Part shown: one piece after another, positions 1 through 8,481 of the stretch | Layout: every line of letters starts with the position of its first letter | Numbering within the stretch: position 1 is the stretch's first letter | DNA from: Streptomyces sp. XY006 | GTDB lineage: Bacteria > Actinomycetota > Actinomycetes > Streptomycetales > Streptomycetaceae | DNA length: 64,000 bases | Assembly: GCF_002237655.1 (NCBI RefSeq) | Contig: NZ_NOKT01000018.1 | Location: forward strand, 1-64,000 | Direction: 5' to 3' | Notes under the pieces: generated by a model | The model's database searches: none | What the model was told of the DNA's origin: nothing | The model's input: only the letters and a program-made list of their open reading frames with translations | Position numbers and translations under genes: made by a program

Positions 1-1090
1 CGGCCGGCTCGGGGACGTCGACGGCCCCCACGGCACCGGCCGCACCGGCCGTGCCGACCGCCGGGGCCGGGTCGGCCGCCGCTGCCGGGTCCGCCGCGCC
101 GGCCGCCTCGATGCCGTCGTACGCCGCCAGTGCCTCGCGGGCCGCCAGCCGGGCGCTGTCGGCCAGCTCCGGCGGGGAGACGATCCGGCCGTCCCGGCCG
201 AGCCGCAGCGCCAGGCGGCGCAGCGACGCCGGGTCGGGCGTCCGCAGAGAGATACGCAGCCCGCCGTCCGGCAGCTCATCCGCACTGTCGTGCGGGTAGT
301 ACTCCGCGACCCAGCGGCCGCCGGGCCCGACCTCGATCACGACCTCCGGATCCTCGGCCGCGGGCTGCACCAGCGCCTCGGACAGGTCGCGCAGCTCGAT
401 CTCGGGCGGCGCCGACGGCTCGTCCAGGATCTTGATCTCGGCGACGCGGTCCAGGCGGAAGGTCCGGCGCGCCTCGGAGCGGCGGCACCAGGCCTCGACG
501 TAGGTGTGCCCGACGCTGACCAGGCGGATGGGGTCGATCTCCCGCTCGGTGACCTCGTCGCGGGCGGGCGAGTAGTAGCGGATCCACAGCCGGCGGCGTT
601 CGGCGATCGCCCGGTCGACGTCCGCGAAGACGCCGCCCTCGGACTCGAAGGTCACCGACAGCCGCGAGCTGGCGCCCGCGGCCTCACCGGCGGCCGTCTC
701 CACCTTGGCCGTGGCCCGCAGCAGCGCCTGCCGGTCGCTCTCGCGCAGCCCCGGCAGGGTGGACACGGCCCGGGCGGCGACGAGCAGCGCGGTGGCCTCG
801 TCGGCGGCGAGCCGGAGCGGCTCGGCGGCCTCCGCCGCGAGCGCGGCCGGGTTGTGCCACCAGATGCGCTCGCCGTCGGTGTCGATGTCGAGGAGGTCGC
901 CCCCGCGGAAGCTCGTACCGCACATGGGCAGCACGTCGAGGTCGGAGACCAGCTCGTCCTCGGTGATGCCGAAGGCGCGCGCCACGTCCTCGACCCGGGC
1001 CCCGGGGCGCTCCCTGAGATACGTCACCAGGGAGAGCATCCGCCGGGTCTGGTCGATGGCGTTCACGGCCCTGACCGGTTTGCCTGCCAC
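1..1090 (-). CDS. pafC: PafC, WYL-domain transcriptional regulator (partial, C-terminus off window)
   Basis: Continuous frame of about 363 codons from a GTG at 1090 to the left edge, with no stop. The N-terminus resembles a winged helix (VEDVARAFGITEDEL near residues 33-47). A WYL-type core follows with HTYVEAW and a downstream RTFRLDRV. The last visible 40 residues are an Ala/Pro/Gly-rich low-complexity tail. In mycobacteria PafB and PafC form a heterodimer that activates LexA-independent DNA-damage genes; here the start lies 17 bp after pafB's stop, so the two are almost certainly co-transcribed. The GTG is chosen because it gives the conserved start and the short gap. Confidence 0.88.
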   Translation of the reverse strand, partial: MAGKPVRAVNAIDQTRRMLSLVTYLRERPGARVEDVARAFGITEDELVSDLDVLPMCGTSFRGGDLLDIDTDGERIWWHNPAALAAEAAEPLRLAADEATALLVAARAVSTLPGLRESDRQALLRATAKVETAAGEAAGASSRLSVTFESEGGVFADVDRAIAERRRLWIRYYSPARDEVTEREIDPIRLVSVGHTYVEAWCRRSEARRTFRLDRVAEIKILDEPSAPPEIELRDLSEALVQPAAEDPEVVIEVGPGGRWVAEYYPHDSADELPDGGLRISLRTPDPASLRRLALRLGRDGRIVSPPELADSARLAAREALAAYDGIEAAGAADPAAAADPAPAVGTAGAAGAVGAVDVPEPA

Positions 1091-1107
1091 TGTCGCTCCG
1101 CTCCCCC

Positions 1108-2085
1108 TCAGCCCTTGGCCACGGCACGCAGCCGGTCCACCACGTCGGCCCGCAGCTCGGCGGGCTCCAGGACGACCACGTCCGGCCCGAACTCCACCAG
1201 CCAGGCGTCCAGGCCGTGGCCGTACGGAATCTCCAACTCGTCCCAGCCGTCGCCGAGTTCCCGGACGGAGGTGGCCTTCGCCCGAAGGGGGTACCCGGCG
1301 TCCGAGCGCAGCCGGATCCGGGCCGAGCGGTCGGCGATCTCCCCGGCCCAGCCCGCGACGGTCTCCCGGACCGTGACGACGTCCGGCACGGGAGCGGTGT
1401 AGCGGCCGCCGCGGGAGCGGACCTTGCCGGTGATCCGGGACAGCCGGAAGACCCGCTCGGCGCCCCGGTCGCGGTCCCAGCCCGCCAGATACCAGTGGCC
1501 CCGCCAGCACTCCAGCGCCCACGGCTCCACGTGCCGCTGCTCGGGGTGGGCGGCCGTCGCCTTGCGGTAGTCGAAGACGACCGGCCTGCGGTCCCGGCAG
1601 GCCAGCATCAGCGGCTCGAACGCGGCCTCGTGCACGGGGATCCGCGGCTCCAGCGCGCCGTGCGAGCCGTACGGGTCGACGTCCTCGGGCAGCCCCGCCG
1701 CGCGCAGCTTCTGCAGCGCGCCGCTGGCCGCGCCGGCGAGCCGGGCCTGCTGCCACACCTTGGCGGCCAGGCCCAGCGCGGCGGCCTCCTCGGCGTCCAG
1801 GGTGATGGGCGGCAGGCGGTTGCTGTCGCGGCGGGCCATGTAGCCGATCTCGCCGTCGAGGCTCTCGACGGTCTCGATGACCAGGCCCAGTTCCCGCAGG
1901 TCGTCCTTGTCCCGCTCGAACATGCGGTTGAAGGAGTCGTCGTTGCCGCTCGGGCCGTTGCCCGGACCGAAGGCCTCGACGTAGGCCTCGATGGAGTCGC
2001 GCAGCTCGCGCTTGCTGAGCGGCCGGCGGGTCCCGAGCAGACACAGTGCCAGGTTCATCAGCCGCTCGGCCTTGGCAATGGCCAT
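1108..2085 (-). CDS. pafB: PafB, WYL-domain transcriptional regulator
   Basis: 325 residues. Residues 1-75 look like a winged-helix DNA-binding part (RPLSKRELRDSIEAY, then FERDKDDLRELG). The WYL domain carries HWYLAGWDRD and VFRLSRI, and a WCX-like C-terminal region follows. It is paralogous to PafC and probably pairs with it to control the DNA-damage response. A longer frame opens at 2166, but the ATG at 2085 (MAIAKAERL) has an upstream GGGAGG and matches the family start. It is first gene of the pafBC pair; the neighbouring FKBP and pafA link it to the Pup system by position rather than function. Confidence 0.9.
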   Translation of the reverse strand: MAIAKAERLMNLALCLLGTRRPLSKRELRDSIEAYVEAFGPGNGPSGNDDSFNRMFERDKDDLRELGLVIETVESLDGEIGYMARRDSNRLPPITLDAEEAAALGLAAKVWQQARLAGAASGALQKLRAAGLPEDVDPYGSHGALEPRIPVHEAAFEPLMLACRDRRPVVFDYRKATAAHPEQRHVEPWALECWRGHWYLAGWDRDRGAERVFRLSRITGKVRSRGGRYTAPVPDVVTVRETVAGWAGEIADRSARIRLRSDAGYPLRAKATSVRELGDGWDELEIPYGHGLDAWLVEFGPDVVVLEPAELRADVVDRLRAVAKG

Positions 2086-2213
2086 CGACGCGCTTCGCCT
2101 CCCTATGGTGCTTACGAGCGATGACCGTACCGCCACAGGGTGGTACGGCAAAAGCGGAGGGCCCATGCCCGAGCAGGCATGGGCCCCACGTGACCGAGTC
2201 TGTCGGACCTTGG

Positions 2214-2585
2214 TCAGACCCCGAGCAGGTCGACGACGAAGATCAGCGTCTCGCCGGGCTTGATCGCCGGGGTCGGGCTCTGGTTGCCGTAGGCGAGGTG
2301 GGCGGGGATGGTCAGCTGGCGGCGGCCGCCGACCTTCATGCCCTGCACGCCCTGGTCCCAGCCCTTGATGACCCGGCCGCCGCCCAGCGGGAAGCGGAAC
2401 GGGGTGCCGCGGTTCCAGCTGGCGTCGAACTCCTCACCCGTGCTGAAGGCGACACCGACGTAGTGCACGGTGACGGTCTGGCCGGCCTCGGCGACCGGGC
2501 CGTCGCCCTCCCAGATGTCCTTGATCTCGAGGTCCGCCGGGGGCTCGCCGCCCGGGAAGTCGATCTCGGGCTTGTCGATGCTCAC
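2214..2585 (-). CDS. FKBP-type peptidyl-prolyl cis-trans isomerase, cytoplasmic
   Basis: 123 residues, the size of a minimal FKBP12-like protein. The whole chain is one FKBP fold: VHYVG, FDASWNRGTPFRF, the hydrophobic GRVIKGWDQG stretch, and a closing TLIFVVDLLG strand. It has no signal peptide, so it should act in the cytoplasm on Xaa-Pro bonds during folding. It lies between pafB and a larger FKBP lipoprotein on the same strand, which suggests a local duplication of the FKBP module. A GTG or ATG further upstream is possible, but the ATG at 2585 gives the standard MSIDKPEIDFPGG start. Confidence 0.93.
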   Translation of the reverse strand: MSIDKPEIDFPGGEPPADLEIKDIWEGDGPVAEAGQTVTVHYVGVAFSTGEEFDASWNRGTPFRFPLGGGRVIKGWDQGVQGMKVGGRRQLTIPAHLAYGNQSPTPAIKPGETLIFVVDLLGV

Positions 2586-2646
2586 GTCTGTTGCTCCTGC
2601 TTGTCTGCGGAAAGGCGAACACGCACAGTCTTACATCCCGCACGCG

Positions 2647-3648
2647 TCACAGCTTCGCGAGGATGTCCACCGAGAAGACCAGCACGGAGTCCTTCTTGAT
2701 GCCGCTGCCCTGCGGCGGGTTGTCGCCGTAGCCCAGCTCCGGCGGAATGACGATCAGGACGCGGCTGCCGACCTTCTTGCCCGTCAGGCCCTGCGCCCAG
2801 CCCTTGACGACCTGCTGCAGCGAGAACGACACCAGCTGCTTGTTGGCGTACGAGGAGTCGAACTCCTTGCCGCCGTCCCACAGCACGCCCTTGTACTGCA
2901 CGAGGACGCTGTTCTCGGCGGCGACCTCCTCGCCGTCGCCCTCCAGGACGTACTCCGCGACGAGCTTCTTCGGGGCGGCCGTCTTGGGCACCTCGATGGA
3001 GGGGGCCTTGCCGTCGGTGTTGGTGCCGACCTTGGGCAGGTCCGCATTGTCCTGCGGGACCTCCTTGCCCTTGGCGGAGCTGGTGGCGTTGAACGCGTCC
3101 TGGATGTCGACGACGAAGACCAGCGTGTCGGTGCCCTTGATACCCGCCTGGGCGTTGCCCTGCGTGCCGTAGCCCCAGGTGGGCGGGACGGCCATCTCGA
3201 CGCGGCTGCCGGCCTTCCTGCCGGCCAGCGCGTACCGCCAGCCGTCGATGATCTGGCCCTGGGTGAGCTGGATGGCGAGGCGGGCCTTGCGGTCGTAGGA
3301 GTTGTCGAAGACCTTGCCGGTGTTCCAGACCTGGCCCAGGTAGTTCGCCACGACGAAGTCGTTCTCCGCGACGGTCTTGCCGCTGCCCGCGATCAGGGTC
3401 TTCACCGCGAGATCCTTGGACGGCTCGCCGCTGCCCTTCGCGACCGTGGGCTTCTCGTCGAACTCGGTGCCGGCCGTGACCTGGGGCAGCGGGCCGTCGA
3501 CGATCTTCGGCGACGGAGCGGCGGACGGGCCGGACGCCGAGGGCGACGGGCTGTCGCTGGCCTTGCTCGAGTCGGACTTGTCGTCGCCGCACGCGGCGAG
3601 CGTGGCCAGACCTGCGGGCACGGTGAGAAGAAGTGAGCGTCGGCGCAC
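2647..3648 (-). CDS. FKBP-type peptidyl-prolyl isomerase lipoprotein with two FKBP domains
   Basis: 333 residues from a GTG at 3648. The N-terminus is a lipoprotein signal: RRRS, a short hydrophobic stretch and the lipobox LAAC, with the acylated Cys at residue 20. A Ser/Pro/Asp-rich linker follows. Two FKBP units come next, roughly residues 95-190 (QIIDGWRYAL, PTWGYG) and 230-333 (QVVKGWAQGL, PELGYG). It should be anchored outside the membrane and assist folding of secreted proteins. The frame is open far upstream into pafA, so the start rests on the lipoprotein signal and a GAGG about 7 bases before the GTG. Confidence 0.9.
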   Translation of the reverse strand: MRRRSLLLTVPAGLATLAACGDDKSDSSKASDSPSPSASGPSAAPSPKIVDGPLPQVTAGTEFDEKPTVAKGSGEPSKDLAVKTLIAGSGKTVAENDFVVANYLGQVWNTGKVFDNSYDRKARLAIQLTQGQIIDGWRYALAGRKAGSRVEMAVPPTWGYGTQGNAQAGIKGTDTLVFVVDIQDAFNATSSAKGKEVPQDNADLPKVGTNTDGKAPSIEVPKTAAPKKLVAEYVLEGDGEEVAAENSVLVQYKGVLWDGGKEFDSSYANKQLVSFSLQQVVKGWAQGLTGKKVGSRVLIVIPPELGYGDNPPQGSGIKKDSVLVFSVDILAKL

Positions 3649-3779
3649 TGTGGGGGCCTCGTAATCGGTTGATCTCTTGGATGGAGTGCGCGCAACTCTA
3701 CGGCGTGAGCAGGGCGCCGCACTGGTAACGTACGGCGCCCGTGTGGCGTTCCGGCGATTTTCCGCGCCGGTGCGTCGGC

Positions 3780-5141
3780 TCACATTCCGGCGATCAGCTT
3801 CTCCACCCGGTCGTCCACCGACCGGAACGGGTCCTTGCACAACACGGTGCGCTGGGCCTGGTCGTTGAGCTTGAGGTGCACCCAGTCGACCGTGAAGTCG
3901 CGGCGCTGCTCCTGGGCGCGCCGGATGAAGTCGCCGCGCAGCCGGGCCCGAGTGGTCTGCGGCGGCACGGACTTGCCCTCGAAGATCTTCAAGTCGTTGC
4001 AGACGCGGGCCGCCTGCCCCTTCTTCTCCAGCAGGTAGTACAGACCACGACGACGGTGGATGTCGTGGTAGGCGAGGTCTATCTGCGCGACCCGGGGGTG
4101 CGACATGGTCATGTTGTTCTTGGCCCGGTACCGCTCGATGAGCTTGTACTTCATGACCCAGTCGATCTCGGTGCCGATGCGGTCGAGGTCCTCGGACTCG
4201 ATCGCGTCGAGCGTGCGGCCCCACAGCTCCAGGACCCGCTCCACGGTGCCGGTGCGGATGCCGCGGCGCTCGCAGAAGTCCAGGGCCTTCTCGTAGTACT
4301 CGCGCTGCACCTCCAGGGCGGAGGCCTCGCGTCCGCTGGCCAGGCGCACCTTGCGGCGGCCGGTGATGTCGTGGCTGACCTCCCGGATGGCCCGGATGGG
4401 GTTCTCCAGGGTCAGGTCCCGCATCACCGTGCCCGCCTCGATCATGCGCAGCACCAGGTCGGTGGCGCCGACCTTGAGCAGCATGGTCGTCTCGGACATG
4501 TTGGAGTCGCCCACGATGACATGCAGGCGGCGGTAGCGCTCGGCGTCCGCGTGCGGTTCGTCGCGGGTGTTGATGATCGGCCGGGAGCGGGTCGTCGCCG
4601 AGGAGACGCCCTCCCAGATGTGCTCGGCCCGCTGGCTGACGCAGTACACGGCCCCGCGCGGCGTCTGCAGCACCTTGCCCGCGCCGCACAGCAGCTGCCG
4701 TGTGACCAGGAACGGGATCAGAATGTCCGCGAGACGCGAGAACTCCCCGTGCCGCGCCACGAGATAGTTCTCGTGGCACCCGTAGGAGTTGCCCGCCGAG
4801 TCGGTGTTGTTCTTGAAGAGGTAGACGTCGCCCGCGATTCCCTCCTCGTGCAGGCGTCGTTCGGCGTCCACCAGGAGTCCTTCGAGAATGCGCTCGCCGG
4901 CTTTGTCGTGGGTGACCAGTTCGATCACGTTGTCACATTCGGGTGTGGCGTATTCCGGATGCGATCCCACGTCGAGATAGAGGCGGGCGCCGTTTCGCAG
5001 AAAGACATTGCTGCTGCGGCCCCATGACACGACACGGCGGAAGAGGTACCGCGCCACCTCGTCAGGAGACAGGCGGCGCTGTCCCCTGAACGTGCACGTG
5101 ACGCCGTACTCGTTCTCCAGCCCGAAAATGCGGCGGTCCAT
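3780..5141 (-). CDS. pafA: Pup--protein ligase PafA
   Basis: 453 residues, the normal PafA length. The protein opens with RRIFGLENEYGV, whose GLENEYG is the glutamine-synthetase-like signature that coordinates Mg-ATP. It also carries the INTRDEPHADAE block shared with Dop. PafA phosphorylates the C-terminal Glu of deamidated Pup and joins it to substrate lysines. It starts 9 bp after the MFS gene's stop codon. No Shine-Dalgarno is visible; a TAATGT hexamer ends 6 bases before the ATG, so a leaderless transcript starting inside the end of the MFS gene is possible, alongside read-through. Confidence 0.97.
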   Translation of the reverse strand: MDRRIFGLENEYGVTCTFRGQRRLSPDEVARYLFRRVVSWGRSSNVFLRNGARLYLDVGSHPEYATPECDNVIELVTHDKAGERILEGLLVDAERRLHEEGIAGDVYLFKNNTDSAGNSYGCHENYLVARHGEFSRLADILIPFLVTRQLLCGAGKVLQTPRGAVYCVSQRAEHIWEGVSSATTRSRPIINTRDEPHADAERYRRLHVIVGDSNMSETTMLLKVGATDLVLRMIEAGTVMRDLTLENPIRAIREVSHDITGRRKVRLASGREASALEVQREYYEKALDFCERRGIRTGTVERVLELWGRTLDAIESEDLDRIGTEIDWVMKYKLIERYRAKNNMTMSHPRVAQIDLAYHDIHRRRGLYYLLEKKGQAARVCNDLKIFEGKSVPPQTTRARLRGDFIRRAQEQRRDFTVDWVHLKLNDQAQRTVLCKDPFRSVDDRVEKLIAGM

Positions 5142-5153
5142 GAGGGAACATTA
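5139..5153 (-). promoter_or_regulatory. Possible leaderless -10 element of pafA
   Basis: On the minus strand TAATGT (5153-5148) is followed by 6 bases and the pafA ATG at 5141. The stop codon of the upstream MFS gene lies inside the hexamer. There is no purine-rich ribosome site between them. I see no convincing -35. Confidence 0.35.
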
Positions 5154-6410
5154 CGCCCGATCCCCTGAACTGAAACGGGGTTCGACGGCACGGTTTGGAT
5201 CATTTTCCGAACCGGCCGCAACAACCGCTCCCTGGCCGGGAGCTGCGACTACCCGTCCTGTGGCGGCCAAAACCAGCAGGGACACGCCACCCGCGACGGC
5301 CGGCACGGCGAAGCCCCACTGCGCCCCGCCCGTCTCCACGACGGGCCCCGCGACGCCCGTTCCGACCGAGTGGCCCACGGTGAACGTGGTCACCAGCCAG
5401 GAGAACGCCTCGGTGACCGTGCCGCGCGGGGCGTGCCGGTCGACCAGGACGAACGCGCAGGCGATGGCGGGCGCGAGGAAGACTCCGGCGAGCGCGGTCA
5501 GCGCCACCATGGGCACCGCGTCCGGCATCAGCATCAGCGGCAGGTAACACACCACCAGAAGCGCCACCAGCACCCGCAGTCGCCGCGCGGGTTCCCCGGC
5601 CCACTGCCGGGCCCCGTAGACGGCACCGCCCACCAGCGCCCCGAAGCCCAGGGCCGCCATCAGCCAGCCGTAGACGGCGTCGCCGCCGTGCGCGTCCGCG
5701 TAGGGCACGGAGGCGACCGTGATGGACCCCAGGGCCATGCCGATGAACAGGAACGCGGCGAGCAGGGCCAGCAGCCCCGGCGAGCGCAGCGCGCCGAGCC
5801 AGTGGGCCTCGCGCGGCGCCGACCGCCAGGCCCGTGAGGGCGGCGACACGACCACGGACAGCGCGCCCAGCACCCCGACGACGTTCAGCACGAGCAGCGC
5901 GGCCTGCGCCGACCACAGGGACACGCACAGGGTCACCAGCAGCGGCCCGACGGTGAACATCACCTCCTGGGCCACGGCGTCCATGGCGTAGGCCGTGTGC
6001 ACCTGGTCCTCGCGCCGCAGCACCGACGGCCACAGCGCCCGCAGCCCGCCCTCCAGGGGCGGCGTGCAGAGCCCGGCGGCCGCGACGGCGGCGTAGGCGA
6101 GGGGCAGCGACGAAAGGCCGGAGAAGGCGAAGGCGGCCATCGCGAGCGCCGACAGCACGGCGGCGGGCAGCTGCACCCGCGGCTGCCCGCGCAGGTCCAC
6201 CAGCCGGCCCAGCACGGGCTGCCCGACGGCGTTGGCGACGCCGTACACCGCCGCCAGGGCACCGGCCAGGCTGTACGTGCCGCCCTCCGCGCGCACGAAG
6301 AGCACGATCGCGATGGCGGCCGTGGCGTTGGGCAGCCGGCCGACCAGCGTGCCGACGAGCAGTCGGGCGGCGTGTCGCGCCCGAAGGATCTCCAGGTATC
6401 CCGTGGCCAT
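5151..6410 (-). CDS. MFS transporter
   Basis: 419 residues, very hydrophobic, with about 12 predicted membrane spans and a short Arg/Ala loop midway (SRAWRSAPREAHW), the usual two-half MFS layout. The substrate cannot be read from sequence. It is divergent from the LacI-type regulator at 6499 with only 88 bp between, including a dyad, so it is probably that regulator's target. Its stop is 9 bp before pafA, and it may also be co-transcribed into pafA. It sits inside the otherwise Pup-specific region. Confidence 0.85.
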   Translation of the reverse strand: MATGYLEILRARHAARLLVGTLVGRLPNATAAIAIVLFVRAEGGTYSLAGALAAVYGVANAVGQPVLGRLVDLRGQPRVQLPAAVLSALAMAAFAFSGLSSLPLAYAAVAAAGLCTPPLEGGLRALWPSVLRREDQVHTAYAMDAVAQEVMFTVGPLLVTLCVSLWSAQAALLVLNVVGVLGALSVVVSPPSRAWRSAPREAHWLGALRSPGLLALLAAFLFIGMALGSITVASVPYADAHGGDAVYGWLMAALGFGALVGGAVYGARQWAGEPARRLRVLVALLVVCYLPLMLMPDAVPMVALTALAGVFLAPAIACAFVLVDRHAPRGTVTEAFSWLVTTFTVGHSVGTGVAGPVVETGGAQWGFAVPAVAGGVSLLVLAATGRVVAAPGQGAVVAAGSENDPNRAVEPRFSSGDRA

Positions 6411-6427
6411 GTCCCCGCCCTAGGTTT

Positions 6428-6454
6428 TACGTATAACGTGCGCTTCCATACGTA
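6428..6454. promoter_or_regulatory. Inverted repeat between MFS and LacI-type genes, likely operator
   Basis: TACGTAT (6428-6434) and ATACGTA (6448-6454) are perfect 7-bp inverted arms separated by 13 bp, inside the only shared intergenic space of the divergent pair. AT-rich arms stand out against the local GC. A LacI-family dimer is the natural candidate to bind here. Confidence 0.5.
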
Positions 6455-6498
6455 CCATGTCCGCTGTTCACGAGTCCAGACGAAGGAGCGGCCCGACG

Positions 6499-7509
6499 GT
6501 GGCACGAGGCAGCACCCGACCCACGAGCCGGGACGTCGCCCAGGCCGCCGGCGTCTCGCAGGCGGCCGTCTCCCTGGTCCTCGGCGACAAGTGGCGCGGC
6601 CGGGTCTCGGCGGCGACGGCCGAACGCGTCCGCGAGGCCGCCCGCGACCTGGGCTACCGCCCGAACCTGGCCGCCCGCAACCTGCGGCTGGGCCGCACCC
6701 GCACGGTCCTCCTGGTCGTCCCGGCCCTCACCACGGAGTTCTTCGCGGGCGTCTACACGGGCGCGTCCCGGGTCGCCGCCGAGCACGGCTTCGGCGTGGT
6801 CCTGTACCCCTCCCCCGAGGGCATCGGGCCCGCCCGCGACCCGTTCGCCTCCGCGCAGGCGGCCCTGGACGGCGTCATCGCCTCGTCCATGGCGGCGGAC
6901 GCCCTGACCGCGATCCGCGGTGAGGCGCTCCCGCTGGTCATGCTGGACAGCGACCCGGCGGGCAGCCTCGGCGCGGCGACGGTCAACCTGGACATCGCCG
7001 ACGGTGTCCGCCAGGTCGCGGAGCACCTGCTGTCCCTGGGCCACCGCCGCTTCCTCCACCTCGCGGCGGACGTGCCCTCCTGGACGTTCGAGGTGCGGTC
7101 CCGGGAACTGGCCTCGCGCCTGGCCGGCGTGCCGGGCACGTCGGTGTCCACGGCCCGCTCCCCGATCTCCATCGAGGGCGCGGTGCCGGCGGCTCAGGCC
7201 GCCCTGTCGGCTCCGGGGCCTCGCCCCACGGCCGTGGTGTGCGACGACGACCTGCTGGCCGCGGGCGTCTACAAGGCGGCCCGCCAGCTGGGCCTGCGCA
7301 TCCCGGACGACCTGTCGGTCACCGGACTGGACGATCTGGCCCTGGCCACGGCGATCGACCCGGAGCTGACGACGGTACGCCTGGACGCGGAGCTGTTCGG
7401 GGAACGGGGCATGCGGGCCCTGCTGGCGGTCCTGGAGGGCCGGGAGCCCGAGGGCGGGGACATTCCGGTACGCCTGGTGGAACGGGGCTCCACGGCCCCG
7501 CCGCGTTAG
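6499..7509 (+). CDS. LacI-family transcriptional regulator
   Basis: 336 residues from the GTG at 6499. The N-terminal helix-turn-helix reads TSRDVAQAAGVSQAAVSLVLG, followed by the hinge RPNLAARNLRLG and a periplasmic-binding-protein-like effector domain to the end. An upstream ATG at 6457 is in frame, but it lies next to the inverted repeat and lacks a ribosome site, whereas AAGGAG sits 10 bases before the GTG. It most likely represses the divergent MFS transporter and itself; the effector, perhaps a sugar or related small molecule, is unknown. Confidence 0.88.
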   Translation: MARGSTRPTSRDVAQAAGVSQAAVSLVLGDKWRGRVSAATAERVREAARDLGYRPNLAARNLRLGRTRTVLLVVPALTTEFFAGVYTGASRVAAEHGFGVVLYPSPEGIGPARDPFASAQAALDGVIASSMAADALTAIRGEALPLVMLDSDPAGSLGAATVNLDIADGVRQVAEHLLSLGHRRFLHLAADVPSWTFEVRSRELASRLAGVPGTSVSTARSPISIEGAVPAAQAALSAPGPRPTAVVCDDDLLAAGVYKAARQLGLRIPDDLSVTGLDDLALATAIDPELTTVRLDAELFGERGMRALLAVLEGREPEGGDIPVRLVERGSTAPPR

Positions 7510-7630
7510 CCGTACCCGGCGTCGCGGCTGAGGCGGGGCGGCGCGCCACCCGGCGCGACGAGGTGCCTCCCCCGCACGACCGCGCCCCGGGCGCGAGTGC
7601 GACCGGGGCGTCGATGCCGTGCGAAACTCT

Positions 7631-7657
7631 CGGGTCCGAGTAAAACCCTCGGATCCG
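7631..7657. terminator. Bidirectional hairpin between the LacI-type gene and prcA
   Basis: Arms CGGGTCCGAG (7631-7640) and CTCGGATCCG (7648-7657) pair over 10 bp with one G-T pair and a TAAAACC loop. It lies between two convergent gene ends. Confidence 0.6.
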
Positions 7658-7666
7658 GCTGTCCGA

Positions 7667-8413
7667 CTACTCGGTGTCCTTCGGCGCCGTCTCGGAGCCG
7701 CCTCCTGCCCCGGCCGCCTCCTCCAGCAACCGGGCCAGCTGGCGCCCGCTGATCCGCTTGAACTTCCGCTTCTGCGGCCGCGTCCGGTCCAGCACCGCCA
7801 CCTCCAGCCGCTCCGCGGGGATCTCCCGCTCGCTGCCGTTGGTGTCGCGCGACAGCGACTGCACGGCCAGCTTCAGCGCCTCCGCCAGCGTCATGCCGTC
7901 CCGGTGGCGCTGGTCGAGGTAGCTGCTGATCTGCTCCGCGTTGCCGCCCACCGCGACCGAGCCGTGCTCGTCCACGATGGACCCGTCGTGCGGCAGCCGG
8001 TAGATCTGGTCGCCGTCGGGCGTCTCCCCGACCTCGGCGACCACCAGCTCCACCTCGTACGGCTTCTCGGCCGCGCTGGAGAAGATCGTGCCCAGCGTCT
8101 GCGCGTACACGTTCGCCAGGCCCCGGGCCGTCACGTCGTCCCGGTCGTAGGTGTAACCGCGCAGGTCGGCGTAGCGCACGCCGCCGATCCGCAGGTTCTC
8201 GTACTCGTTGTACTTGCCGGCGGCCGCGAAGCCGATCCGGTCGTAGATCTCGCTGAACTTGTGCAGCGCACGGGACGGGTTCTCACCGACGAACACGATG
8301 CCGTCGGCGTACTGCAGCACGACCAGGCTGCGACCGCGGGCGATGCCCTTGCGGGCGTACTCCGCCCGGTCGGCCATGGCCTGCTGGGGTGAGACATAGA
8401 ACGGCGTCGACAC
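7667..8413 (-). CDS. prcA: Proteasome alpha subunit
   Basis: 248 residues from a GTG at 8413. It starts with FYVSPQQAMADRAEYARKG, the alpha-type N-terminus that forms the gate of the 20S core, and lacks the N-terminal active-site Thr of beta subunits. The C-terminal 20 residues are a flexible Gly/Ala/Glu tail. It is the last gene of the dop-pup-prcB-prcA run, 68 bp after prcB. The alpha rings cap the PrcB rings and dock the ATPase Arc through its C-terminal tail. Confidence 0.97.
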   Translation of the reverse strand: MSTPFYVSPQQAMADRAEYARKGIARGRSLVVLQYADGIVFVGENPSRALHKFSEIYDRIGFAAAGKYNEYENLRIGGVRYADLRGYTYDRDDVTARGLANVYAQTLGTIFSSAAEKPYEVELVVAEVGETPDGDQIYRLPHDGSIVDEHGSVAVGGNAEQISSYLDQRHRDGMTLAEALKLAVQSLSRDTNGSEREIPAERLEVAVLDRTRPQKRKFKRISGRQLARLLEEAAGAGGGSETAPKDTE

Positions 8414-8481
8414 CGGTTATCCGTCCCTCTCTTCAGGATTCCGTCGGTTCACTGGACCACCTCGTCACGACAGCGCGCCGC

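Noticed and set aside
3649..4779. Fused protein joining the pafA region to the FKBP lipoprotein
   Set aside because: The frame is open by chance opposite or out of frame with pafA. A clear lipoprotein signal begins at 3648.
6457..6498. Earlier ATG start for the LacI-type regulator
   Set aside because: It lacks a ribosome site and abuts the inverted repeat. The GTG at 6499 has AAGGAG at good spacing.
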